Positions 35,145 through 44,635 of a stretch of DNA of 64,000 bases are shown here, piece by piece (the stretch's first letter is position 1; every line of letters begins with the position of its first letter). The notes under the pieces were generated by a model that searched no databases, had not been told where the DNA came from, and saw nothing but the letters and a program-made list of their open reading frames with translations. The DNA is from CBDAUN01 sp965214875 (GTDB taxonomy: Bacteria > Pseudomonadota > Gammaproteobacteria > Arenicellales > JAJDZL01): the NCBI GenBank assembly GCA_965214875.1, contig OZ243980.1:372001-436000 (forward strand), given 5' to 3'. A program made the translations under genes and the position numbers.

Positions 35145-36289
35145 TGTACTGGTTCAATACATATGAGACTTTTTAGGCAGCAAGTGCGCTTTGGTCGAAG
35201 TTTTCATTATACGCCTGCATGGGCGTGCGTTGTCCGAGCGCCTGATGCGGCCGGTAGGCGTTGCAGAGGCGCTCGAATTCGGCCAGCTCGACGTTCAGGG
35301 CGCCGACGCTCAGATCGCCGGCGCAGGACTGGTGGAACTCGTAGCGGCCGGCGGCGTTGGCGCGCTCCACGCAGCCGTTATGCTTGGGGCTTCTGGGCGG
35401 CAGCACGAACAGTTCGATGCCGCGCCGCTGGCAGGCGGTCTCGAACTCGGCCACGGACTCGCTGCCGCCGTCGACCTGCACCGACTCAATGTCGAAGGGC
35501 GCCCGGCGGATCAGATAGTCGAGGAACGTCGAGGCGCAGGCGGCGGTGGCGCGCGAGTAGGCGCGCATGCAGCAAAGCTTCGAGACCGGGCAGACGGCCT
35601 TGAACTCCTTGACCGCGAAGCCGGCCTCGATGGCGACGCCCGTGTGGTCGATCTGCACCATCTGGCCGGGCTTTCGCCCGCGGTCGCCGTAGCGCCAGCG
35701 TCGGGCGTGGCGGTCGAACTTGCGCCGCCGCTTGGGTTTCACGCGCCCGTAATGGAACGCGACGGGCTCGGCCCGGCCGGTGCGGACCAGGCGGGCGATC
35801 ATGCGTCCGGTGGTGGAGGCGCTGGGCGCGAAGCCGCGCTCGCGCGCCGGCACGGCGCGGATCTTGGCGCGCCCCCAAAGCGGAAAGCGCTGCCGCGCCT
35901 GGCGCACCAGCTCGAGCTCGGCGGCGGTCCACTGGCGCTGCCGCCCTGCTCGCGCAGGCGCCGCTTCCAGCGGTACAGCGTCGCCCTGGAGCAGCCGGCC
36001 GCTTTGAGCGCGGCGCGTTCCGAGGCGCCTTCGCTGCGAAGCTCGTCGTAGAGCCGGATCAGGTCGAAGCGCTCGGCGGCCTGGGTCGAAACGGGTTCGC
36101 GGATCGGATCGATGCGATAAAATCTGCGGTGCGGAGATTTGATTTGCATGGTGCGTCCTCCCGCCTTTCGGCGATGGTTTTTGTTTAGCTCCATGCTACC
36201 TGAAAAATTTTCGCGCCGCCCGCCTCCTCCCTTCGGACTGCGTCCTTCGGGAGGAGGCGGGCGGTCTCACTTGTATCTGAACCCAGACA
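35145..36289 (-). mobile_element. IS481-type insertion sequence, copy 4, inside IS1380 element B
   Basis: Terminal repeats TGTACTGGTTCAATACATAT at 35145 and, inverted, TGTCTGGGTTCAGATACAAG at 36289; 1145 bp. The sub-terminal hairpin has perfect 16-bp arms at 36216-36231 and 36249-36264. It interrupts the IS1380 transposase about 14 codons from its start. Confidence 0.85.
35173..36149 (-). pseudogene. IS481-family transposase, copy 4
   Basis: The N-terminal HTH part (from 36149) reads through RLREQG and then loses about 43 bp relative to copy 1 and shifts frame. The DDE part (35173-35907) with VQIDHTG, VQVDGGSES and CVERANAAG is intact in the other frame. Confidence 0.85.
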
Positions 36290-37134
36290 ATCGGCTTCGC
36301 GAAGCGGCTTGGCGGCACTGGCCGAGCCGGTGCGCAAGCTGGGGCTCGACTTCCATTTCGAGCGGCCGGTGCCGGAGCCGGGCAGCAACCGCGGCTTGCG
36401 CCCGGGGGCGCAGCTGCGCGAGGAGATGCCGCTGCTGGAGCTGCTCGGCATCCGCCGGCTGCCGGGCGACGCCCTGAGCCGGTGGCTGCGGCACTGCGAG
36501 AAGTCTTCGGCGGAGTTCACGTACAAGAAGGAGCGGGGCTGCATGCCGATCGTCGGCCATATCGCCGAGACCGGCATGGCGGCGGGTGCGGAGTTTCGGG
36601 GCGGCTCGGTCTCGCCGAACGCGCGCAACTTCGAGTTCGTCCGCCAGTGCGAGCGCGCCCTGCCCAAGGGCGCCGAGGCGCATCGCGCCCGCATCGACGC
36701 GGCCGGCTACCAGGCGAGGATCATCAACCACTTCACGAGCCGGGGAATCGGCTACGCGATCCGCGCCAGGCTCGACGCGAGCGTGGCCGAGCAGATCAGG
36801 GCGCTGGACGAGTCGCGGTGGCAGCCCTTCATCGAGCGCGACGGGACGGCGAGCCTGGCGCAGCAGACGGCGCGGTTCCTGCACTCGATGAACGACACGC
36901 CCGAAGCGTTCGCGGCGGTGGTGCAGCGGCTTAGAAAATCCGGCCAGCAGGAGCTCGGGCTCGATTGCCCGCAGGCCGGCGACACCCTGTCGCAGGGCGG
37001 CTACATCTACCGGGCGCTGGCGACCAGCTTCTGCCGGTGGAGCGACTCGCGGGCGGTCCGCTGATGCGCCAGGCGCTGGACGCGAGCTGCGAGTCGATGC
37101 GCATCGAGACCTTTCGCCGGCGGCCCTGCTGCAG

Positions 37135-39358
37135 CAATGGCATTCTGACAAGGGGCGACGTTTTCTAGCGGACGCAAGCTTTTGACAATGCGGGAAAGGA
37201 GGGCCGGCTCGGACCTTTTCGCCGAGGGGGTCGGCAATTGCCTCGGCATATTCGATAATAGATTGCCCGAACGCTTGCGCGCGCTGCGCGGGCGGATGCA
37301 AGCGAGGGGATTCGAAGATGGACGAGAGCATTGCGAAGCTGAAGCCGGGCGCGTTTTGCGAGCGCACGGCGGAGCTGTTTCCGGCGCTGAGCCGCAAGGA
37401 GCTGGCTCGGACGGTGTGCGAGCATCTGGACTGGCGCGCCGGTTCCGGCGAGGACAGCGTGCATGCGGGCTTGAAGCTGCTCGAGACGCTCGAGTCGCAG
37501 GGTGTTCCGGCGCTGCCGGCGAAGCGGCATGAAAGGAAGCTGCGCGGCGCGCTCAGGGCGCCGGACAGGACTGCGGCCGGCGAGCCGGGCGAGCGGCTCG
37601 AGTGCGGCTTGTCCGAACTGGGCGGGGTGTCGCTGGAGGTGGCGCAGTCCGAAGGCGACCGGGCGCTGTCCGACGAGCTGGTGGACCGCTGCCGCGAGCC
37701 GGGGCATGCCGGCCGGCGGGCCGCCATCTGAGCCGCTTCATCGTCGCCGGCGATGGCCGGCGGCTGGGATGCCTGCTGTTCCAGCGCGCCTCGAACAGGC
37801 TTCGGCGCCGCGACGAGTGGATCGGCTGGGACGGCAGGCGGTCCGACCGGCGGCTGGAGCGGGCGGTCTGCAACTCGAGGTTCCTGATCCTGCCGCGGGT
37901 GCGGGCGGAGAATCTGGCGAGCCATGCGCTGTCGCTGTCGGCGGCGCGGCTGGCGGACGACTGGCAGGCGCGCTGGCAGGCGCGCCCGGCGCTGGTCGAG
38001 ACGTTCGTGGACGGGCGGATCCGCGAGGGCGCGAGCTACCGCGCCGCGGGCTGGGAGCATGCCGGCCGCAGCGCGGGCGACCGCAGCAAGGGCAAGGCGC
38101 CCAAGGACGTGTATCTGAAGGCGCTGCAGGCCGATGCGAGAGCGGTCCTGCGCCACGAGCGGCGCACGCGCAAGAAAAAGGCCGCGGCGCTCGCGCAGGC
38201 GGCGGCCTCGGCGATGTGCGCGGCGCGGATGAAAGTCGGCGCGGAGGCGTTCGCCGAATGCCGCCGCCGGATCGCCGGGCGCCTGGGCGACGAGCAGGTC
38301 GAGCGCTGGCGCGGTCGGCGGCTGTTCGCGGTCGACGGCGCCAGGATCAGCGTGCCGCGCGAGCTGCTCGAGGACGGCTGCAGCCTGCCGAGTCCGGGCG
38401 CCCGCTGCCCGCAGGGCCTGTGCAGCTGCCTGCAGCGCCCGGACGACCGCATGCCGATCGACTTCGAGCTTTCGGCGCGCCTTTGCGAGCGCAGCCTGGC
38501 GGCGACGCATCTGCCGCGCCTGAGCGCCGGCGAGGTCGCGGCCTGCGACCGCGGCTGCTGCCCGTTCGAGCTCCTATGGGACCATGTCCGCCGGAATGTC
38601 GACTGCGCGAACCGCCTGCAGCGCAGCAGCGCGGCGCAGTTCGAGCGGTTCATCGAAAGCGGCGAAAGCGAGTGCATCGCGCGGGCGCTTCCAGGCAAGG
38701 ATGCCCGGCGCAAATGGCGCCGGTCGCATCCGGGCGAGCCGCCGCCGCAGCCGGTCGCGGTGCGATGCGCGCGCATCGAGACCGGCGGCGAGGATTTCTT
38801 CATCGCCGCCACGCCGGCCGATGCCGAGCGGCTGCCGCTGCCGGCGATCGGCGACATCTGCCGCGGGCGCCGGGGCATCGAGGAGCTTTGCAAAGTGTCC
38901 AAGCAGCTGGCCGAGGTCGAGCAGCTCCGCGCCCGCACCGGGCGCGGGGTCCGCCAGGAGCTGTTCGCCCATTCCGCGATCGTCGCGCCGGCGCGCTCGC
39001 TCGGCAACTTCGCCGAGCAGGCGGTCGGCGCCTGCGCGGACGACGGCGCCGCCGTGCAGGCGAACTTCAAAAATGCGCTGGCGACCGTCGCCCGGCAGCT
39101 CGAGGCGGCCGTGCTCGGGCATGCGCGGCTGGCCGCCGAAGCGGTCTCGAATATTGTCGAGGGCATCGCCTCTTGCACCGGCAAGACGCGGCCCGGACGG
39201 TCGTATCCGAGAGTGTCGAAGCGCCCCGACGACCGCTTCCGCAACCCGAACCGCAAATCAGGCAAGGCGGCGCTGCCGGCAGCATGGCGGCGGGGCGGCC
39301 GGCGGAGCGGTGCGCCTTCTTAAGTGAATGCACCCTTTTCCTTAAGTGAATGCCATTG
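37135..39358 (+). mobile_element. DUF4338-IS4 family insertion sequence with 10-bp target duplication
   Basis: Terminal repeats begin CAATGGCATTC at 37135 and, inverted, at 39358. The 10-bp sequence CCTGCTGCAG occurs directly on both sides (37125-37134 and 39359-39368), where the uninterrupted IS1380 copies have a single site. The right end carries CTTAAGTGAATGC twice (39319-39331, 39341-39353). Length 2224 bp. Confidence 0.88.
37318..39323 (+). pseudogene. DUF4338 (DruA-like) plus IS4-type DDE transposase, one frameshift
   Basis: The first frame (37318-37731) gives the N-terminal wHTH-like part: LFPALSRKELARTVCEHLDW and LKLLETLESQGVPALP. A single frameshift near 37720 leads into the second frame, which begins with DUF4338: LGCLLFQRASNRLRRRDEW, NSRFLILPRVRAENLASHAL, VETFVDGRIREGASYRAAGW. 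This is followed by an IS4-type catalytic domain: LFAVDGARISVPR (first Asp), VAACDRGCC (second Asp), RGRRGIEELCKVSKQLAEVE (Glu). The C-terminus is RPGRSYPRVSK. DUF4338 is also the domain of DruA in the Druantia defence system. About 668 residues if the frameshift is repaired. Confidence 0.85.
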
Positions 39359-39827
39359 CCTGCTGCAGGGCGGGCAAGATCGCGCGCCATGCCAGGGGCC
39401 GGGCCTTGAAGCTGTGCGACGCGCGCGCGGCGCGGCGGCTTAGCGACGCCATCGGCATGATCCGGGCGATGGCCCTGGCGCCGCAGCCGCCGGAAACGCA
39501 AAAAAAGCATCGCGCGCACGACAAAAAAACCGGCTGCGTCCCGGCGCGTTGCGGACTGTCATTGATCTTTCGCCCCGGTTCCGCTCCTCCGCCCTTTCCG
39601 GCCGCGTCCCGCCCGCAAGCCCGCCCGGCATCGCCGCGGCGAGCGCCAAAATCTCTCCGCGCCCCGGATTTCGGCAAAATCCGCCCCAAAAAAATCTCTA
39701 ACGCGGATTTTGGGTTTCACAGCAGAATTGACGATAGCAGCAAATTAGTTCCAGCTCTTTGCGTTGGAGCATTGGTTTCGTTGCGCTCAATAATTGATAA
39801 TTTGCTGTAAATTCAATACGTTTGAAT

Positions 39828-40345
39828 TGGTGGACCCGGAAGGACTGTAGTCGAACCGTTGAGGCTATACGATTTCAAATCAGAATATTGACATCTTGAA
39901 TGAAATGTGACGGGAGACTTGCCTTGAATTGTTCTTACCCTGTCAGGCCGCTTCCGGCGGACGGATAGCACTCAAAAAATCTGCTCCCTTCTGCATCGCA
40001 AACTCAAGTTCATAATTGATCTGAAGGTTGATCTAACTGTGCGCATCTGTATTGAAATATCGCGCCAAGCGCCATGCAGTACTCGCTGTAATTCCTCGGC
40101 GACCGAGAACAATATCATTGACGCGAGAGGTTGTCACTCCAAGTGCCGTGGCGGACAGACCATGCGGTTCCATGAAGTCATGCTTCAGAACCATCACCCG
40201 GATGGACAGGCTGCATTATTTTCATTCCGCTTTCTCCAACTCTTGATTTGTGATAGTCAACAATTTCGACATCTTGGTCGTCTCCGTCCACATAGCGAAA
40301 ACAATCACCGGGAACATCACAATCATTCAGGCAGCCTTTACAATG
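39828..40345 (-). pseudogene. higBA remnant copy 3 preceded by a tRNA 3'-end-like sequence
   Basis: TGGTGGACCCGGAAGGACTG at 39828 resembles the end of the tRNA at 48930. HigA debris follows on the minus strand (GRRGITAST, ARYFNTDAHS) with a TAG at 40033-40035 where copy 4 has a Trp codon. HigB C-terminal debris continues to about 40345. The unit is repeated at 43929-44460 in the same orientation. Confidence 0.65.
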
Positions 40346-40366
40346 CGTTCTTGAGATTCTCGGACG

Positions 40367-40741
40367 CTATATCGTATCGATAGATTTTCGAACCCAAGGC
40401 AACAGATGATCAAAATCACAAGTCTGTGACTGAATTAGTCCAGCCAAAAACTGATATGTGTCATTCGGCTTGACTTCGAATCGGTAGCTGTTCAATCGAA
40501 AAAAAACATCTGTGCCAAAAAATGCCACGCGTTTATTTCTGTCGATAAAGGGATGAGTAATGATCAGAGATTCAAACAATGCGGCACCCATCTCCGCTAG
40601 GTCATTGTAGTATCCGGTTTGAGGTCTGTACAATGCGCTAAGCAACAATCCACGGTCCCGAATTCCTGATTGGCCGCCAAATCGCTCAATTAAGGATTTG
40701 TGGATTGCAAGAATCTCTTCAAGAGTCAAGAATTGAATCAC
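40367..40741 (-). CDS. doc: Doc-type toxin (Fic/Doc kinase fold)
   Basis: 124 residues, the usual Doc length, with the modified Fic motif HPFIDRNKRVAFFG and N-terminal LTLEEILAIHKSLIERFGG, then GLLLSALYRPQTGYY. Doc toxins phosphorylate EF-Tu and block translation. The start overlaps the stop of the upstream antitoxin-like gene by 4 bp (ATGA). It is intact. Confidence 0.9.
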   Translation of the reverse strand: MIQFLTLEEILAIHKSLIERFGGQSGIRDRGLLLSALYRPQTGYYNDLAEMGAALFESLIITHPFIDRNKRVAFFGTDVFFRLNSYRFEVKPNDTYQFLAGLIQSQTCDFDHLLPWVRKSIDTI

Positions 40742-40950
40742 CTAGCCAGCAGTTTCCCCAATTCTTCGTTTTGTTCCATGGATAATTCTAAGTGTGTTAA
40801 TACAACCGGTCTGATACGTTGTCGCTGAACGTATTCCCGTATAGCATCGGTCAACAAACCGGAAACATTCTGATGGCGTTCCTGGGCCAGTGCTTTGAAG
40901 TCTTGCCAAACAGCCTCATCAACTTTTGAACTGATTTTGATATTTTTCAT
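40738..40950 (-). CDS. Antitoxin paired with Doc (ribbon-helix-helix type)
   Basis: 70 residues: MKNIKISSKVDEAVWQDFKA followed by QNVSGLLTDAIREYVQRQR, an RHH-like DNA-binding pattern rather than the Phd/YefM fold. The C-terminal LTHLELSMEQNEELGKLLAR probably inhibits Doc. The pair therefore looks like an RHH-Doc hybrid module. The operator candidate at 40973-40986 lies 23 bp upstream. Confidence 0.8.
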   Translation of the reverse strand: MKNIKISSKVDEAVWQDFKALAQERHQNVSGLLTDAIREYVQRQRIRPVVLTHLELSMEQNEELGKLLAR

Positions 40951-40972
40951 AAGGATGGTTATACACTACTGT

Positions 40973-40986
40973 CATGACATGTCATG
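40973..40986 (-). promoter_or_regulatory. Palindromic operator overlapping the antitoxin-doc promoter
   Basis: CATGACATGTCATG is a perfect 14-bp palindrome; further TGTCAT half-sites lie next to it. On the minus strand ATGACA (-35 like) and TATAAC (-10 like) are spaced 16 bp and overlap the palindrome, as expected for autoregulation. Confidence 0.6.
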
Positions 40987-41212
40987 CTTTGTCATTCTGC
41001 CCGGGTGCGATTGAAAGTGAAGCGCGAGGTTTTCGGCAGCCGTCACCCCGTCTGCCGGGTGACATTGTCTCTGCTTAGATCCCTGTCCTGCACTCTTGAT
41101 CCAACTCCAACCACCCTCAGATCCGATAAAGAGTAATTGCCGAGTTATTTGAGGTTTTCGATGCCGCTCTCAAGCAATTCTAGGGTTAGCTCCTGTGCTA
41201 TGATGGTGAAAA

Positions 41213-42796
41213 ATGAATACGAACATCGAGACAAAGCGTCGTCCCCTGCCGATAGGGATTCAAACCTTTTCTATTCTCCGTGAAGAGGGCTATTACTATG
41301 TCGACAAGACACCCCTGATTCGAGAACTTATCCGGAGTGGGCGACATTATTTCCTCTCCCGCCCCCGTCGTTTTGGCAAGAGCCTCCTGGTTGATACCCT
41401 GCAGGAACTGTTTGAAGGAAACGAGCCCTTGTTCCAAGGCTTGGATATCCACCCGCATTGGGACTGGTCGGCCAAGTATCCGGTCATGCGCCTGAGTTTT
41501 GGTGGAAACGTCAGTACGCCAGAGTCTGTGGAGAAAAATGTACTCAACCAACTACGCGGAATCGAATCGACATTTGACCTGAAATCTTCTCCAGAGGTGT
41601 TGGAAGCTCCCGATCGACTTCGGAATCTATTGGCTGATTTGCACCAAAAGACGGGGAAACAGGTCGTGGTATTGATCGATGAATATGATCGACCTGTGCT
41701 GAATGTGCTGGAGGATAAAGAGAAGGCGAGAGAAAACAGGGATACCTTGCGTGATCTCTACAGCATACTGAAGGATGCAGAAAAACATATCCGTTTTGTG
41801 TTCGTGACCGGCATCACGATGTTCTCGAAAACCAGTTTTTCGTCGGGTCTCAACAATCTTGACGATATCAGTCTCTACCCACCCCTCGCGACCATCTGCG
41901 GGTATACGGATCATGATATAGACACCGTGTTTGCCCCGGAGCTTCCCGGACTGGACCGGGACGAGATTCGCAGGTGGTACAACGGCTACCACTGGCTTGG
42001 CGAAGAGAAACTCTACAATCCACACGACATTCTTCACCTGTTCAGGAAGCGGGAATTTCAGGAACACTGGTTCCACTCTGGCGAACCCGGTTATCTGTAC
42101 CGGCTGTTAATGGCAAGAAAAGTCAGCCCCATGGAATTGGAACATCGCGTGGTAGATGCGGCTCTGGTGTCAAAATTCGAACTTGACAGGTTCAGTCATG
42201 AAGCATTATTGTTCCAGTCTGGCTATCTAACCATTACCAGAAAGGAACTGCAGGGAAGTCGCATCAAGTACCATCTGGACTATCCGAACTTTGAGGTGCA
42301 GAGCAGCTTCAACCTAGGTCTTGCGGAACACTTGACAGGGTGTGGCGAAGCGGTAGCAGAGGCAGGAGAAAGTCTCATTGAAGCACTCGGGAACACCGAC
42401 TTTCAGGCGTTCCGGGAGAAGATCCAGTTACTGCTTGAGGAGATTCCCTATGAATGGCATGCCAGTGGCAAGCTTGGCCGTTATGAGTCCTGGTATGCGA
42501 GTTTGTTGTACATGAGTTTCAGAACAACTCAGGTTGATCTCAAGACAGAGGATTCGTCAAGCCATGGGCGATCGGACATGGTATTGCTGCATCAAGGTCA
42601 GGTGTTTGTGCTTGAGTTCAAGATGGTGGAAGACGACAAAGGAGTGCGGGAAGCACTGGACAGTGCCATCACGCAGATACGGGAAAAGTGCTATGCTGAG
42701 AAGTATCGAGGACGCGGGGAGCCGGTCCACCTGATCGGCATGGTGTTTAGCCGCAGCAAACGTAATCTGATCGATATGCGCGTTGAAGCACTTTAA
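41213..42796 (+). CDS. AAA-ATPase-like protein with C-terminal PD-(D/E)XK nuclease domain (DUF1703)
   Basis: 527 residues. The start RRPLPIGIQTFSILREEGYY and YVDKTPLIRELI is the hallmark of the AAA-ATPase_like/DUF1703 family. Walker A is RPRRFGKSLL, Walker B VVVLIDEYDRP. The C-terminal nuclease-like core has GRSDMVLLHQGQVFVLEFKM (Asp and ExK) and AITQIREKCYAEKYRG. These proteins are common, mobile and of unknown function; roles in genome conflict or transposition have been suggested. It overlaps the ParB remnant on the opposite strand, suggesting that its arrival truncated parB. Confidence 0.88.
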   Translation: MNTNIETKRRPLPIGIQTFSILREEGYYYVDKTPLIRELIRSGRHYFLSRPRRFGKSLLVDTLQELFEGNEPLFQGLDIHPHWDWSAKYPVMRLSFGGNVSTPESVEKNVLNQLRGIESTFDLKSSPEVLEAPDRLRNLLADLHQKTGKQVVVLIDEYDRPVLNVLEDKEKARENRDTLRDLYSILKDAEKHIRFVFVTGITMFSKTSFSSGLNNLDDISLYPPLATICGYTDHDIDTVFAPELPGLDRDEIRRWYNGYHWLGEEKLYNPHDILHLFRKREFQEHWFHSGEPGYLYRLLMARKVSPMELEHRVVDAALVSKFELDRFSHEALLFQSGYLTITRKELQGSRIKYHLDYPNFEVQSSFNLGLAEHLTGCGEAVAEAGESLIEALGNTDFQAFREKIQLLLEEIPYEWHASGKLGRYESWYASLLYMSFRTTQVDLKTEDSSSHGRSDMVLLHQGQVFVLEFKMVEDDKGVREALDSAITQIREKCYAEKYRGRGEPVHLIGMVFSRSKRNLIDMRVEAL

Positions 42797-43034
42797 CGTT
42801 TTCATGCCAACATTCTACAAGTATGTGGAGTCGGTGAGGTGATGGAGTGCCTTGAAGCATGTAATAGTCCTGATTCGGTTGAATGCGTGGATTCCGCTCG
42901 TACAGGGTTAGCTGATCGAGATTGAGTCGGAGCATGGATTCTGGAATCGGTTCGGGTGAACTCGGAATTTCTGCATCAGGTGAACCAAGGAGTACGGTCT
43001 GCAAAACCCCGGTGATGCGATCAATGTCTTTCAT
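42747..43034 (-). pseudogene. ParB-like protein of an integrative element, truncated
   Basis: The N-terminal 65 residues (MKDIDRITGVLQTVLLGSPD, then LDQLTLYERNPRIQPNQDYY) match the start of ParB-type proteins encoded by integrative conjugative elements. After about 42845 the homology ends and the frame runs antisense into the 3' end of the ATPase-nuclease gene. The start overlaps the end of the parA frame (ATGA). Confidence 0.65.
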
Positions 43035-43876
43035 CTTTCCCTCTGCGGCATGGGTAGTGAATCTGCAAACAACTCTTCAGATAGACTGGTCATGATATCA
43101 GGCCCACAAGGGGGTTTGCCGCGTCTGCGCCGATCGATCTTATGCACCGGACATTGTGTCGATGCCGCAGAACGGTAGGCTAAGGTATCGGTGATTCGCG
43201 TCTTTAACAGTCGAATCTAGTCGCGATCTTCGGCTTCAAAGAGTCGAGTCAGTGCTTCGGCATACAGATTGGCATCCCGAGTACGAGAGACGCCGAACAA
43301 GATGGTGTACAGGGTTCCGACTTGCAGGTCGAGCCGGGATGCCATGATGTGTGCCTCTGAGACAATGCGCACCGTTCCACGATTGAATTCGGTCGCCGAC
43401 ATCTTGTCAGTCCGAACCGGAGACAAGATGATGTCTCCGGCAAAGATGGCGGATTCCTGCAAGGGGTCGATTGCGCCCCGGGTATCAATCAGAATGTAGT
43501 CATAGTCGCTTTGAATTTGATTAAGTATGTAGTGCAAGCGTTGTCGACCATCCGCAGTATGCAAAATAAAATTTTGCAGTGCTCCTTTTGGGTCATTCGA
43601 ATAGATGATGTCGAGGTTAGGAATGGTGGTTTTTGAGATCACATTGTCGATGCTGGCCTCGATTCCGTTCGGGGCTTCGGTGTGGAGGGGGTAGTAGGAG
43701 GAAAGCGCGGGCTGAATGTCGGCATCGACACACAGCACACGTTTATCCAGGCCGGCTAGATAGCCGGCAAGATTAGCGACTAAGGTAGTTTTACCTACGC
43801 CACCTTTGGTATTGGTTACTGCAATAATCAACTGTCTTAACGAATATGATTCCATAAGACATTTGATGGATAGCAA
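43031..43876 (-). pseudogene. ParA/Soj-type ATPase with an in-frame amber codon
   Basis: The frame from 43876 reads AVTNTKGGVGKTTLVANLAG (deviant Walker A), DADIQPALSSYYPL and DYILIDTRGAIDPLQES, a ParA of the integrative-element type. It is interrupted by TAG at 43217-43219. Reading on in the same frame continues with the expected family ending (LLKTRITDTLAYRSAAS, then VMTSLSEELF-like residues) to a TGA at 43031 that overlaps the parB start by 4 bp. One nonsense change therefore separates it from a 281-codon gene. The 219-residue product may still be made. Confidence 0.75.
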
Positions 43877-43928
43877 CTAACATGAATTCTAATTTAATAC
43901 TATAAGAAAACAACAACATAAAAAAATA

Positions 43929-44460
43929 TGGTGGGCCAGAAAGGAATGTATTCGAACCGTTGCGGCTATTCGATTTCAAATCAGAATATCGCCATTTTCA
44001 ATGAAGACTGACAGGAGACATGCCATAAGTTGTGCTCACCCTTTCAGGCCGCCGCCAGCGGGCGGATAGCACTCAAAATATCTGATTCACCCCGCTTCGC
44101 AACTTCAAGCTCATAATTGGTCGGAAGATTGATCCAGCTGTGCGCATCTGTATTGAAATATCGAGCTAAGCGTAATGCAGTGCTTGCTGTAATTCCCCAG
44201 CGACCGAGAAAAATGTCATTGATGCGAGAGGCTGTCACTCCAAGTGCCTTGCCCAGTGCCGTGGCGGACAGAGACCATGCGGTTCCATGAATTCGTGTTT
44301 CAGATTCTCACTAGGATGGACAGGTTGCAGTCCTTTCATGCCATTTCTCCAACTTCTCATTTGTGATCGTCAACAATGTCGACATCGTACGCATCTACGT
44401 CCACATAGCGAAAACAAATCCAGCGTTGACTATCGACCCAAATGCTGAAACGACCCTTGC
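43929..44460 (-). pseudogene. higBA remnant copy 4 preceded by a tRNA 3'-end-like sequence
   Basis: TGGTGGGCCAGAAAGGAATG at 43929, then a HigA frame at 44044-44238 (TASRINDIFLGRWGITASTA, ARYFNTDAHSWINL) that lacks its N-terminus because of a frameshift near 44275. HigB C-terminal debris follows to about 44460. Parallel to the unit at 39828-40345. Confidence 0.65.
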
Positions 44461-44635
44461 AGTCGCCTCAAAGGGGACTCAAGCCGATTTCCCGGATAGA
44501 AATAGCAGTTTCTTAATTTATCGATGGATGCAATACGTTCTGCTAAGCGTACCAACAATCCCGCATAAGGCAGTCTGACACATCATTACCGCTGCCGCTA
44601 TTTCTCCCTATAAACCCCCATTCATAACAAAGAAT

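Larger units (their letters stand above)
35101..39490 (+). pseudogene. IS1380-family transposase interrupted by two insertions
   Basis: The first codons (start near 35099, through GACAAA at 35140) lie left of the IS481 copy. The reading resumes at 36290 with SASRSGLAALAEP and continues to WSDSRAVR at 37064 with motifs GCMPIVGHIAETGMA, EFRGGSVSPNARNFEF and AALVQ-like blocks. The last part (GKIARHARGRALKLCDARAA) follows the IS4 element at about 39370. About 40 codons between LSRWLRH and CEKSSAEF are also missing. Confidence 0.8.
34989..39713 (+). mobile_element. IS1380-type element B carrying two nested insertions
   Basis: Left end CTTAAAATCGCGTTAGGG at 34989 and right end (inverted CCAAAATCCGCGTTAGAG) at 39713. 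GTTTCAC at 34982-34988 is repeated at 39714-39720, consistent with a target-site duplication. Within it an IS481 copy (35145-36289) and a DUF4338-IS4 element (37135-39358) interrupt the transposase gene. Without them the element is about 1.35 kb, a normal IS1380 size. Confidence 0.8.

Noticed and set aside
33133..43960. tRNA-like stretches at 33133, 39828 and 43929 as functional tRNA genes
   Set aside because: Only the 3' part is similar; no anticodon arm or acceptor pairing can be formed.
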